Below are positions 11,307 through 22,287 of a stretch of 64,000 bases of DNA, in pieces. The notes beneath the pieces are model-generated. The model saw nothing but the letters and a program-made list of their open reading frames with translations, ran no database searches and was not told where the DNA came from. Made by a program: the position numbers and the translations under genes. Position 1 is the first letter of the stretch. Each line of letters opens with the position of its first letter. Source of the stretch: Polytrichum commune (Eukaryota > Streptophyta > Polytrichopsida > Polytrichales > Polytrichaceae); contig OX485803.1 of assembly GCA_950295325.1 (NCBI GenBank), positions 22,754,001-22,818,000 of the forward strand, read 5' to 3'.

Positions 11307-12676
11307 AAATCATAGTAGGCTAACATCGGATTAGATATAATATATTCCAAACTCTATCAACTTCAAAAAAATGAATCAATGGCCTAATTTTTCATAAAAG
11401 CGCCAACCCTAATCCCTGAGGTCTAGATTTCAATTCCCCACTTGTACCTCAAATGCTAAGTACACAATGGGGAGAAATGGAGGCCCATGGCAAGAGGCAA
11501 GGCCAAGGCCTTTTACAAGGCCCAATTAGCCCAATTTGAATATGTCATTTTATATTTTCCACATCCTCATTTCAAAGAAATTATTATACATCTTGTTTTC
11601 TTACTGATTCTCCAAAATTTTCTTTTATCTAACCGTGGATCACAATGAGGATTTTGAACTTATAATCCCCTCTTCACCTTTCGAATCTTCCAATTCAATT
11701 ATATAATTATTTGCATTTTTGTGTTAGTGTTCATTACAATTTTGAGAATGATGCTCTATCTTTTTCTTTTCTTTGTAACATGGTCTTCTTTCTTTATGGT
11801 AGTATCTTCCACCCTTTTTCCTATGGTTGCATCTTCAGTACCTTCGACATTTAGTGGCATTTATGATCCAATCATTTATGATTCTATATCATGAAACAAC
11901 TGAAAATTGCTCAAATTCTTACTTGCCAATGAAGGTCCATGCAATCTAAATTGTGGCTGCATTGTTGGGTTTTGGAACCAATACCATATCGTGATAAACC
12001 TGCCATTGAGAAACAACTATTCTAAAATATTTATTACAAATACACATACTAGCAAGCTCCAAAAACTTGGAGTTGTGGGCAACTGGGAGGGACGACCTTA
12101 GGTCACGTCTTTACCTATTTGCCATGGAAAAGTTAATGTTCGACAAAAATATTAAAGTAACCTTGCAACCAATGATAGTTGTTTGATTGTTATGGTCTTC
12201 CAGAATTTGTGGTGCAAATTTTGGCAAATCATAAAACTTTATCTATAGTATGCTATAGAGGATTCCATGTAGATTTTTCATCCATGATATTTTCTTTGGG
12301 CCTTTAGGCCTTCACCTTCTGGTGTTATTTGAACTTGGACAATCTCTACCTTTTTGACCAATGAAAGCTCTTAGATTGCAATGGTCAAGGGCCTTTAGTT
12401 TCGTGTGTGAAGTGGCCCTAATCCTTAGAAACCACGAAACGTAAGAACCTTGTTTTAACCACCCACAAAAAAATAATTTAATTAATTAAAAAATCCTTGA
12501 AATCGGTCCAAGCTTGATCAAAATTATGGCACCCTCTAGGTTCCCAATGAGCCCTTATAGGGAATAGGTCATTATACTATAGATGAAGGCAAGAAACACA
12601 CGGTTTGTACATAACACTCTACCAACGAGGGATAGGTGAGTGGTATGCCAATACAAGATGAAAATGAATGTTCATC
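11307..12676. other. gene-free stretch
   Basis: No gene supported. A 64-codon frame at 11907-12101 has no recognisable motif. The remainder is AT-rich intergenic sequence. Confidence 0.35.
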
Positions 12677-13093
12677 AGAGTTATCCATAAAGTCGATCTA
12701 AGAAGGACGAAACCGCGGTTTGATCCTTCTTTGAGAATATCCTTTATTAAGAGCTTGTTAACTCGTCATGTATCATAGCCTATTTTGAAAGTTGGGTGAA
12801 ATTTTTGGGACTTCCTCTTCCCACTTTTCCAACTTCGAGAGAATTTGAAGGTCTAAAATAGGATATGTGCATGGGACATGCTTTCTTAAATCCCGGATTG
12901 ACCTATGCAAGGCTTAGTTTGGCCCACCCATGCTAGTAGGACAAACTAGAAAGTCGGTTTTTAATAGCCCGACACTTCTTTTTTGTATATAATAATTTAA
13001 AGAAAACTTGGATGACTTCGTGCTGATTCTCATAAACTCGGGGTTTGGGACTAATAACCATGGTTTCATCTTCTTTGCGGTACCGGTAACTCA
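12677..13093 (+). mobile_element. ~415-bp TIR family 'agagttat', copy 2
   Basis: Begins AGAGTTATCCATAAAGTCG and carries the family's gatccttctttgag, gttgggtgaaattt and gacctatgcaagg blocks in the same order as the copy at 7335. The right end (about GGTACCGGTAACTC) is diverged. It lies 175 bp upstream of the Tourist-like MITE at 13268. Open frames crossing its right end have no domain. Confidence 0.6.
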
Positions 13094-13267
13094 ATTGTGG
13101 CCCAAAGTTTGGAAAAAGATGCAACCGGCATGCCGTCAAGGCCATTCCGTGAGGGAGGAGTTTCATGGTGCTTTCAACCTTCGAGATGGTAAGAGGTTTG
13201 TGAACTTTGAAGGCCAAGGAGGAGCACGAGCCGGTGCTAAGTTATTGCACCATTGAGGTCTTCCTAA

Positions 13268-13767
13268 GGGCCATTTCACACACGAGCCAAGAGCCGTGAC
13301 CATGACATTGTGAGAGCCCAAAAGAAAGTGTCCAAAGGCCATCCCAATACACCTCCCAACATCATGTAGTGTGGTCACAAACCCTCAAGTGTAGTGTGAA
13401 GTCACATGTGATTGGGCCCTCAACCAAATGTTATTTCAATGAATTTCTATTCATGCAGGTCCTCACACATGATAAAATAGAATAAATGAACGGTTGTGAG
13501 CATTCGGAGTGTCATGGTCTCCCGGTTTTGTGTTAGGCCTACCTCCAAGAGGTGATTTTTGAAAGTAATCCAAGTGACCGTGAAACATGATCTATTTGAT
13601 GCCATGCAAGAATCCATGTAGACTTTACATCCATCTTGCATTCACATACTCTGTTGGTCCCTCAAGCGTAGTGTGAAGCGAACTTGGACCGGCTCTGCGT
13701 TTTCCACCAATGAGAGTGCTTGAAGTGTAATGGTCATGGGCTCTCAGTCTCATGTGTGAAGTGGCCC
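13268..13767. mobile_element. Tourist-like (Harbinger) MITE, copy 1
   Basis: The ends GGGCCATTTCACACACGAGC and (reverse complement) GGGCCACTTCACACATGAGA extend to imperfect inverted repeats of about 35 bp. TAA flanks both sides (13265-13267 and 13768-13770), matching the 3-bp TWA duplication typical of PIF/Harbinger. The element is 500 bp and non-coding. Copies with the same ends and interior are at 55113-55608 and 59342-59841. The central block around a frame read at 13447-13641 recurs in the other copies as repeat sequence, not as a gene. Confidence 0.9.
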
Positions 13768-13770
13768 TAA

Positions 13771-16700
13771 CTTATCTTACTAAACTAAGAAAAACAAATG
13801 GTATTTGAAAACATCAGCCGTACTATAGATTTGATATATAAACTAATGTGAACAATTTCACAAGTTTTTGTGTTTTCACTTGAAGACCTCCCATATATAG
13901 CAAGGGAACAATGTGTGTATTATTATGTGAGAAAGATTCAAGCCTTCGTAACATTGTTCAACATGCTTTGCAAGCTCCATGGACTTGAGAGAAATGCATG
14001 AGAATTGTATGCCCTTCACTCATAGAAGATGTTGTTAAGTCTCAGTTTTTTGCAATTGTGGTGGATGATGGCCATCTTTGACATCATATGTCGTATAACG
14101 CTTATATTGTTTTCTAGTCTTTCTTATAAGAGAATTGCTTTTATCACATTGAAGAACGTCATGTTTAGTAGCATGGGCAATGAGAGCATAATCATTTAAT
14201 TACCACACTCTTTAGGGCAAATACAATAGGTTGCCATTTGTGAATATGTTAAGATAGAGCATAAATTTGGTTATATGAACATTACACACCTTCTAAAACA
14301 TTACATGATAAAAATCTTATATATCATGTGCTTCTAAACGGCCAAGGATATGTGCAACTACATTAAGTTAAAGATGGAAAATCTTTTGAACTCCTTATAA
14401 GTTATAGATTTAGTCTTTTAGCATATTGACACATAAACTGTAGCATAACTTATGAGTTTGTCTACTGAGATTAAATTGGGACAGTTCAACCATAGACATG
14501 AAGGGGGTAGAATTTTCTCCAGCTCTTTACATGCGTAGCACGAATTCTATGCTCTTTCTAAACTATTAATATGATATTAGTCTCAAAGGTGTATTGCCCT
14601 CTCTCAAGGTTGACCATAGTGAAGTTTAAACATTTATTGTTTATAATTACATCAAACATGTGCTTGTTAATAAGATCTAGTGTGGTAGTTGTGCAACATC
14701 CCAAAACATGTGAGTGAGTTTATAGGCGGAAGATACATACACATCTTCGGACACATTTTTCAGGGCAATTGTAACCTAGAGGTGCAAATGGGAGTTATTT
14801 TTGGCACAATTAAAGTCATAATTGTAGAGAGGCATAAAGGTATCAGTATATGTAACCTCGCAAATCGTCACAACTCCTACAAATGGAATATTCATTTTGT
14901 TTCTTAGATACATGCCTCTTTCCAATGCATGTTTTTCTACGCAAGGCCTACGCTCGGGACCATGTAATAGGGTTATGTTTTATTATCTCTAACATTGAAT
15001 TTTGATGTCTTGTCTAAAAAGGAAGATCACATTCATATATGTAACACATTGGTCATCAAGAAGTCTCACTTCCATCATGATTATGCACAATTGGTAGTGC
15101 CTTCTGCCCTATGATCAAGCTGACACAATTCGTATGTAGTAGGTGAATCCCTTTTGTTCTTGGCATCTTGTGAGCGAGGCCCATCTTAGTAGAGGTGTTG
15201 GGTAATGTTATGAAGATTTAAGTGGTTTCCATAAATCATACTTAACCCCTAAGGGGCTAGGAGACCCAAGAAGAAGGAGCAATAAAAGTCAACCAACTTT
15301 GACCAAGTGGAACCTAAACATATGGAGTCCAAATTGTAACTTCTAAAATCCCCATACATTCTATTTTCTTATGGTGAACACAAGTATGTAGACTTTTTCT
15401 TTTTCTTTTTTAAAGTCTTTGCCCAAGTAATCACCCCAAAAACTAGATAAGGTACATATTTTGAGAGTTGTCATTATTTGAGACATTGGAATTTGGCACC
15501 ATTGGAACTTCTCGTATCTCAATAAGATTTATACAATTTTGGACCACTAGATGTGTCATTAAGTTAGTTAACATGAAGTTGCAGACTATCTTTAAAACGT
15601 TATAGAAAAAGAAATTGAGAACAAGTAAACATCGAGGGTGGTCTAGAATTTGAAATTTCCATGGGACAGACCCCGGGCCAATAAGGGACTTAATTCTAGA
15701 GCCAAAAGTAATTTATGGAATATATTTAAAGGCCATGGGCCACGTACCACTAGATTGGTCCAAGAAAGATGACCTAAGTTTGAGATAAAAAAGAATACAA
15801 AAAAACACACTAGAGAAATTCAAGTGTTGTTTAGCTTGTTTACACCAAATTATATTTTGCTTTGTGTATACGGTGTGACTCATACTTGTTTTTGGTTTTG
15901 TCCATATGAAGGACTCACACTGACTCATGAGTCACAATGTATCATTTAATGTTGTAAACAAACAAATCACAATCACTTCAATAAATTTATTAAATTATAG
16001 AAAAAAAAAATTCCCATAATCAACATGACTCACAATAAGCCACAATAGTTCTCTTGTCAATATAATTGGAGGATTGCACTAATTGTTTGCACACATCTAT
16101 TTAACATCAAGAATACTGAAATTTGATAATATCTTTAGCATTCATATGAGAGAGAAGAAACAATATTGAAGATTCAACAATCAAGGGAAGAAAAAGTATT
16201 GACATCTAGGCCATCTACCCACCACTCCCATCCTTACCCACCATTATGAGAAGGTGAAAAACTACAAATACAACGGGTCATGCGGCATGGGCAAAAACAA
16301 TAATTATATTGAAGAATTTCACAAAATAAAATGCCAAGTTTCTTGTAATGTATATGCCCATCTTTGAAGAACTCTATCTTGTCTACGTTTTTTAAGTATT
16401 TGGGTTCTCAATGTTTCCATCGAGGGGCATGGGCCACACACATTCACAACCTATATATTACTATATTGTTCTACTTATTTATAAATGTGATGTAGTGTGA
16501 CATAAAAACATAAATAAATGAAGGAGGAGATTCCCGAAGTAAAGCAATATAGAATGATTGTTTTGAATGGGAGTCATGGTTTGGCTTGGATTGCAAGTCA
16601 ACATGTGCTAAGGCTCATGAAATGGTAACCCGATTAGCGGTGGGGCCATTATTTGAAGCCCTTCATGGGGCTAGGGCCATTAAGTCAACAAAGGTGCTAC

Positions 16701-17339
16701 ACACATAAGGATCTATCAAATTGATTCGGTGGGATTTTTATGTGTTCTATTGTATTGAGAATAATAGAATTGGGTGACATAAGATGGTGTTTAGGCAATA
16801 AAAGTTGGTAAACAATAGACTTATCCGCAAAGTAAAGAGAATGAAACCATGGGTTAAGTTCCAAACCCTCAAGTTTATGAGAATAAACACAAAGTTATCC
16901 AAGTTCTTTTTAATGTTTATTGGCTCTGCCTGTAGGACAGAGTCTATGCATCAACTTCTTCGTTTCAAGAGCAAATTTCCTAACCACTTTGCGTTCACAC
17001 TTGGACGTTACTTGTTCTTGTTATTTTTGGTCCACTTTATTTAATGTGGATGTTAACTATAATTATATATGTATATGTATATGTATATATAGAACTATAA
17101 TTGCTCCCTAAAATGCATTGAAAGAAATCTAGTTAACTATAGTTATTTCGGCAGTTCTTGATTATTTATTCTAAAAATTTCGGGTGATATCAAAATCCTT
17201 GACCTGCATTTGAGAAGAAGGTGCACAAAATCCAAAGAAAGGTTTGGTATAGTAAATAGCCACGGATTGGCATGAGCAAAGTGGACAACTATAATTGTAG
17301 TCTTTCATAGTAAAGGACAAAGCCTCACGGTTCTACCGT
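13771..17339. other. 3.6-kb gene-free AT-rich stretch
   Basis: No gene, transposon protein or clear repeat was recognised. A perfect 14-nt palindrome TGACTCATGAGTCA lies at 15921-15934, made of two overlapping TGASTCA-type sites, with further ACTCAC/TGACTC matches nearby. Short frames at 14689, 15713 and 16805-17111 carry no motif. A TATATG-type simple repeat sits at 17064-17090. Confidence 0.4.
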
Positions 17340-17662
17340 TTTCTTGTTTTACCATACACAGAGATTGATGCCGGGCTAGTAAACACTGACTTTCTAGCTT
17401 GTCCTACTAGAATGGGTGGGTCAAGCTAGTCTTGCATAGGTTGTTCTAGGATTTAGATAGTGGGTTCCATGCACATACCCTACTTTAAATCCCATAATTC
17501 TCTCAAAATTTGTAAGGTGGAAAGAGGAGGTCCCAAAAGTTCCACCCAACTCTCAAATAGGCTTTGAAACACTACGAGCTAATGATCTTCATAGAAAGTC
17601 TCCTCAAAGAAGGATCGAACCCATAATTTCGTTCCTTCTTTAAAGACTTTATGGATAACTTT
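17340..17662 (-). mobile_element. ~415-bp TIR family 'agagttat', copy 3 (truncated)
   Basis: Reverse complement of the family: the right edge reads GGATAACTTT, matching the inverted AGAGTTATCC end, followed inward by CTCAAAGAAGGATCGAACCC, then TTCCACCCAACT and CTTGCATAGGTTG blocks. Similarity fades near 17350, so the distal end is truncated or diverged. Confidence 0.6.
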
Positions 17663-19084
17663 GATGTGTCCAATAAGTTTTGTTATTATTGATTGTTATT
17701 GTTGATTTCTCATAATTCAATTGATAAGAATTGGTTTTGACAATATTTTGTTTTGTGGACCAGTAGTATGAATTAGGCACGAGATGGCCATGTGATCACA
17801 TTGCATGCATGCATACATACATACATACACATAATCTAATGTAAATTTGAGGATTAAAGGTCAAAACACATTACATTTGACTACATGTATAGTATGTCAC
17901 CTATTTTATGGGTTCGTTTTATCACCTTTTGCAAACCTCCACTTGTTCCTTGGAACACGCCATTGAATGCTTCATGCTTTATTTTGTTTACAAATAGTTA
18001 TTGTGGTTTTGGCATACGGCAGTATCACATCGCTTGATACCAAATCAAATCCCAATTGGAAACTTTTGTTAAAGAAGATGAACCATGAAGCGCTCTATGG
18101 TAATCATAGACTTATGAATCAATATAGCTTCACGTAACAAAATATATACCCATGAGGGCAATGGAGCACCCCATAAATCCACAAGACATCATGTTCATCA
18201 AAGGAACGTGTGTGGAGCTTGATGAACTACCAACACCATCCCCATCACTAACTATGTAAATAACTAAATTTACATTTACACATGACAAAAACATAGACAA
18301 AGCCATCCATAGCAACACACCAAAAAATGTGACCTAGTGGATATCATATGAGCCCCAAGGTGGAATCTCAACCTACAACACATAGTTATCGCTGCATTAG
18401 TTAGAGGGACTAGGTACACACAATCACAACATATCTTTCTTTCTTTTTGGGCACAAATTGAAAATTCAATTACAAAAAGGAACCAACAATGACCACCTTG
18501 GGATAACCACTGTAGCCCGAGGGGAAATCAAGAAAGAATACCCATCTTAAGTCTAACCTTCCACGCACCCACTAAGTTGTTACGAGTCACAATAAGACCT
18601 TTGATCCCCCATATTGAATCAAATCCGTAAGAGTCCACCGTAGTCCCTTGCATCACAACATATCAAAACTCAAAACACTACAAATGTCACCATCCATCAT
18701 TAAAATTCAATTTTAAAAAATAAAACAATGAGGGAAATACACTAAATAGCCATCAAGCATGTAATCCACCTTGTACCCCCCCCCCCTCTTGTCTTACCCC
18801 CATAGAATTCACCTACGAAAGGCATGCATTGGGCTTTGCCCTCTGCCAAGGGAACCCCTTTGACGCTATCGAGCAAACATGGTCACATTCATGTTAGTGA
18901 AATCGATGATGCTAATTCTTCTCTATTTTTTTATGTACTTGTCTCTCCAGTAAATTGGACATGTAAAGAATTTTTTTCCTCTGATTATTTATGGGATATT
19001 GTTATGGGGGAGTCCCCTATTGAAAGCAACCATGACTAAGTAGACATGACAAAAATAGATTATAAGTGGCACCTTGATAAGGAT
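17663..19084. other. gene-free stretch with simple repeats
   Basis: Contains a GCAT/ACAT microsatellite at about 17804-17829 and a C homopolymer near 18776-18787. Open frames at 18130-18318 and 18824-19039 are unrecognised. Confidence 0.35.
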
Positions 19085-19187
19085 GAATGTTCACAATATC
19101 TGCCAAGGGGGAGGGCAAACTAGGCCAAGGGAGGATGAAAATACTAATTATTATTGTAGAATCATGGGGTTGTTATTTTAGCCAAAG
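19085..19187. repeat. left half of an older repeat split by the LTR-like insertion
   Basis: This segment and 21002-21140 together match the uninterrupted sequence at 60540-60770. Compare TGTAGAATCATGGGGTTG...CCAAAG here with TGTAGAGCCCAAGGATTG...GTCAG there. The pairing shows that the 19188-21001 element was inserted into a pre-existing repeat. Confidence 0.7.
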
Positions 19188-19506
19188 TATGAGCCCAAAA
19201 TGAGTGTTCATATTTGTTTTATGGTTAGAATTTATTTAGAATTGCATTTGGAGTGTTATTGAAACAATCAAAAGTATAAAAAGAGTGAGGATTGGTGTGG
19301 TTTATGTTGTAGGCTCTAAGCCTATTTTGTGTGGTTAAGTAGAAGCTTAGCAACAATAGGGAGTGTTTTGGTTGAGTGGGTAGTGTTTGAGGAAGCAAGG
19401 GTAAGGTCCGTTGATTTAAATGTTTGAATTAGAACATGCTCTTGTTGGTTTAAAGGGTGAGGAGTTAGTGGATAGGATAAGGTCCTACTAAGTAGGAGAA
19501 TGCTAA

Positions 19507-19901
19507 GAGCATCAACAATGCAACTAGGTAAAGCTCACTGCAAACCAAGACCTATCTTGCTTAAAATTGCTCAAAATTTAGAGGGAGTGCACCAAATCTT
19601 GCTTAAAAATGGACAGATCTTCCCACACTCCCTCTAAATGTCAAAAATTTGGAGGGAGTGTGGGAGGATCTTTCCATTTTAAAGCAAGATTTGGTGCACT
19701 CCCTCTAAATTTTGAAAATGTGGTGTTTTCAATGAGGGATTTCACCTACGTCAAATTTTTACAATTCTTTTTTCTTGAGAAATATCTCACGTTTATTTAG
19801 GTGTGCTTCTAATGATGGTAATTTTAGTTTCTAATTTTAGTTCAGTCAAAATATAGGTTTTGGTTTGCAGTGAGCTTTACCTAGATCCACTACAGATGCC
19901 C
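19507..19901. mobile_element. Harbinger-type MITE nested in the LTR-like element
   Basis: The ends GAGCATCAACAATGCAACTA and (reverse complement) GGGCATCTGTAGTGGATCTA continue into GGTAAAGCTCACTGCAAACC, giving inverted repeats of about 48 bp. TAA is duplicated at 19504-19506 and 19902-19904. The second LTR copy (about 28570-28600) lacks the insert at the corresponding position, a natural empty site. The interior holds an almost perfect long hairpin (19561-19714, arms around GGTGCACTCCCTCTAAATTT), which could form a small-RNA-like foldback transcript. Confidence 0.88.
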
Positions 19902-20189
19902 TAAGGGGCTTGTGGTCTTGGGTGCCCTCTCCTCCTCCTCCTTTTCTCTCTTCATTCTCTCTTCCTTCTCTCCTCTCTCCTCTCTCCTCTCTCCTCCCCC
20001 CTTCCTCTCTAGGATTTTTGGAGCTCTTAGAGCTAGAAAAAATGTGTGAATTAGTGAAGGGGTATTAGGGAAATTAGTGGAATTAGGTAGGAAGATTAGG
20101 TAGGGGGGGTTTGGAGAAATTAGTGGGATTAGGTAGAGGATTAGTGGGAATTGGTTTTGAGATTGCCGAGGTTAATGTTCTTGAAGCTG

Positions 20190-20610
20190 CCGGCTACTGT
20201 TTGAGGTTGCAAGGCTTAATGGAGTAGTTGCTGGCTACTGTTTGAGGTCGCAAGGCTTACTGGAGCAGTTGCAGGCTACTGTTTGAGGTCACAAGGCTTA
20301 CTGGAGCAGTTGCAGGCTACTGTTTGAGGTCGCAAGGCTTACTGGAGCAGTTGCAGGCTATTGATTTGAGGCTACCGGCTACTGTTGAGGTGGCAAGGCT
20401 TACTGGAGCAGCTGCAGGCTACTGATTTGAGGTTGCCGGCTACTGTTGAGGTTGCAAGGCTTATTGGAGCAGCTGCATGTTACTGATTTGAGGCTGCCGG
20501 CCACTGTTGAGGTTGCAAGGCTTACTGGAGTAGCTACCGATTACTGGTTTAGGTTGCAAGGCTTGCTAGAGCAGCTGCCGGTTACTATGTTGAGGCTGCC
20601 GGCACTTGTA
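20190..20610. repeat. compound minisatellite, 41- then ~61-bp units
   Basis: Units beginning GGCTACTGTTTGAGGTCGCA start near 20192, 20233, 20274 and 20315 (41-bp spacing). From about 20356 the unit lengthens to roughly 61 bp by adding a TGATTTGAGGCTGCCGGCTA segment and continues with decay to about 20610. It lies inside the LTR-like element; the other LTR copy has a different 17-bp minisatellite instead. A 76-codon frame here is a product of the repeat. Confidence 0.85.
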
Positions 20611-21001
20611 AGGTGGATTAGGAGGGCAACTTCAAGGCTTAATACTAGGCCTCGAGTGATTTGGGTAGATGACTAAAGGGGAACCTTATTGATGAAAAAG
20701 GGAAAGCCATGGTGCTACATTGGACTAGGCCATAGTTAGTTAATGGGGTTGTTACTTAATATTACTTTAGATAATTAGTTCATTAGCAAGATAGTAGGAC
20801 ACGAGGATAGGATTGTGATAATAGAGAAGAGCGTTTGTCAACGCTTGTAATATTATCGTGGAATGGATTGGTGTGCAATGATTAATGAGGAAATGTGATG
20901 GATTTTTACGAATTGGAAAGAGGGAGTTATGCAAACATGAATGTGATCCCCATTCTCTCACCCGGACTAGGACGCTTAAGGGTGGGCGGTTTGGCCTCAC
21001 A

Positions 21002-21140
21002 CAAAGTAACTCTTCTACTTGGGTTAGAGTGCCTGAATTAGTCTAGTGAGCTTAAATTGGGATGAATCGACCACCAACCTATAGGGGGTCATATTAAACT
21101 ATTACCTACTCGGTAGGTGTTAGGAAGCCAAATTGCCTCA
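21002..21140. repeat. right half of the older repeat split by the LTR-like insertion
   Basis: Continues the homology with 60629-60770 (shared TAGTCTAG/CAGTCTAGT, AATTGGGAT.GAT and GTAGGTGTT.GG blocks). The first five bases are the right-hand CAAAG duplication. Confidence 0.7.
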
Positions 21141-21260
21141 ATTGTCAATGTAGTTAGTGACGTCAACCTAGCACTTTAGCGGGCTCATGGAAATGGAAAC
21201 TTGGCCTTGGTAATTTGAATATGAATAAACATGCACGTTAAATGTATGATGTGTAGTACG

Positions 21261-21770
21261 CCCTAAAGTCTGTAATATCAAACTTTATAATCTCACTCAT
21301 TCTCTAATATCCCGAAACCCTAGGGAATAGATGTTCGTAGTTCAAATCTCACTCCTTATTGTCACATGTCTCTCCCTTGTATCATGAAATTTGTCATTAC
21401 TACAAACCACCAAAGAATTCAACCCACACCCTTGCATTGCACCATGTATTGACATGTGGAGTGTCGCCTTCTTCTTCTTCTTCTTCTTCTTCTTCTTCTT
21501 CTTCTTCTTCTTCTTCTTCTTGTGCCACTTGTTGAATGTTGGTGCATGCGTCCATCACATCACCCGGGAACGCCAAGTGGAGTGGACCACAACAACGTAG
21601 GTGACGGGAGAATGAATTCAAATTGTCATCACATCTCCTTTGTGTTGTTCCATAATATCACATGCTACATTAATTCTATAGTAGCATGCATCCATGTTAA
21701 CACTACAAAACTTTGTGATATCACGTGCACTTTGGTTGCCACATGTGTGATACTACGGAGTTTAGAGTGC
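21261..21770 (-). mobile_element. microsatellite-bearing MITE family, copy 1
   Basis: Start CCCTAAAGTCTGTAATATCA and the reverse complement of the end, GCACTCTAAACTCCGTAGTA, form an imperfect terminal inverted repeat. The 510-bp interior, with CCCTAGGG..TAGATGTTCGTAG and TTGAATGTTGGTGCATGC blocks, recurs inverted at 39546-40014 and, shortened, at 41183-41532. A (CTT)n microsatellite sits in the middle and creates the poly-Phe, poly-Leu and poly-Glu frames seen here, none of which is a gene. Confidence 0.78.
21468..21522. repeat. (CTT)n microsatellite
   Basis: About 18 CTT trinucleotides, internal to the MITE at 21261-21770. The same position in the copy at 39546-40014 has a shorter, complementary (AAG)n tract, so the tract is part of the element and varies in length. 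Confidence 0.95.
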
Positions 21771-22287
21771 AGTTGGTAGGTGTATAAACTCCCACGGAGT
21801 ACCCAAGACATGGGGGACATGAGGAGCATAACATTACTAAGCATGTCGATGATGGTCTCTCTCCAAATTTGACTATGACAAAAATACTATGATAAATTGT
21901 AGTTGGTTGTTGGAAACTCTACGGTACACAACCTAGGTCCTCCCCATAAACATGGAATTCCATAATTAAAGGATATTTATGCTTGTCCAATACATGGACC
22001 TACAGAATGCAACCAATGAGCTAAGTAACATTATGAGTTGAGCTAACCCACAAAAATAATATAAAAGTGGGGTTGTATGAAAAGACTCGGTGCACCCACG
22101 CTTAGTGAGTGTTTCTCCACAAAATAGATCCACGTGACATAACGTATGCGGATGTTATTTGGCTATCTTTCTTAATCATACACATATATTTGATTGGTGG
22201 GTGGTTAGGTGAGAATAAAAAAAACAAACATCTCAAAGACACATGTTTCAAAAAGATTGAATTTAAGTCTTCAAATTCTATCAACTA

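Larger units (their letters stand above)
19188..21001 (-). mobile_element. solo-LTR-like element, copy 1
   Basis: On the minus strand the element begins TGTGAGGCCAAACC and ends TTTTGGGCTCATA, i.e. TG...CA-type termini with one terminal change and a short inverted repeat (TGTGAG/CTCATA). CAAAG is duplicated at 19183-19187 and 21002-21006, the 5-bp duplication expected of LTR retrotransposons. A homologous unfilled site is at 60540-60770. A second copy in the opposite orientation is at 27169-29274. It shares the ends, a CTAATCTTCCTACCTAATTT...TCCTAGAGAGGA block and a CTCCTACTTAGTAGG block. No protein-coding or primer-binding sequence is present, so a solo LTR is the simplest reading; a non-autonomous TIR element with 5-bp duplications is the alternative. 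It contains a nested MITE and a minisatellite. Confidence 0.8.

Noticed and set aside
17600-17625. GGGTTCGATCCTTC-like word as a tRNA or SINE B box
   Set aside because: It is the conserved interior of a TIR family with inverted ends; no A box, cloverleaf or poly-A tail was found.
21400-21779. Frames with long poly-Glu, poly-Phe and poly-Leu runs
   Set aside because: They are translations of the (CTT)n microsatellite inside a MITE; the same happens at 39464-39945.
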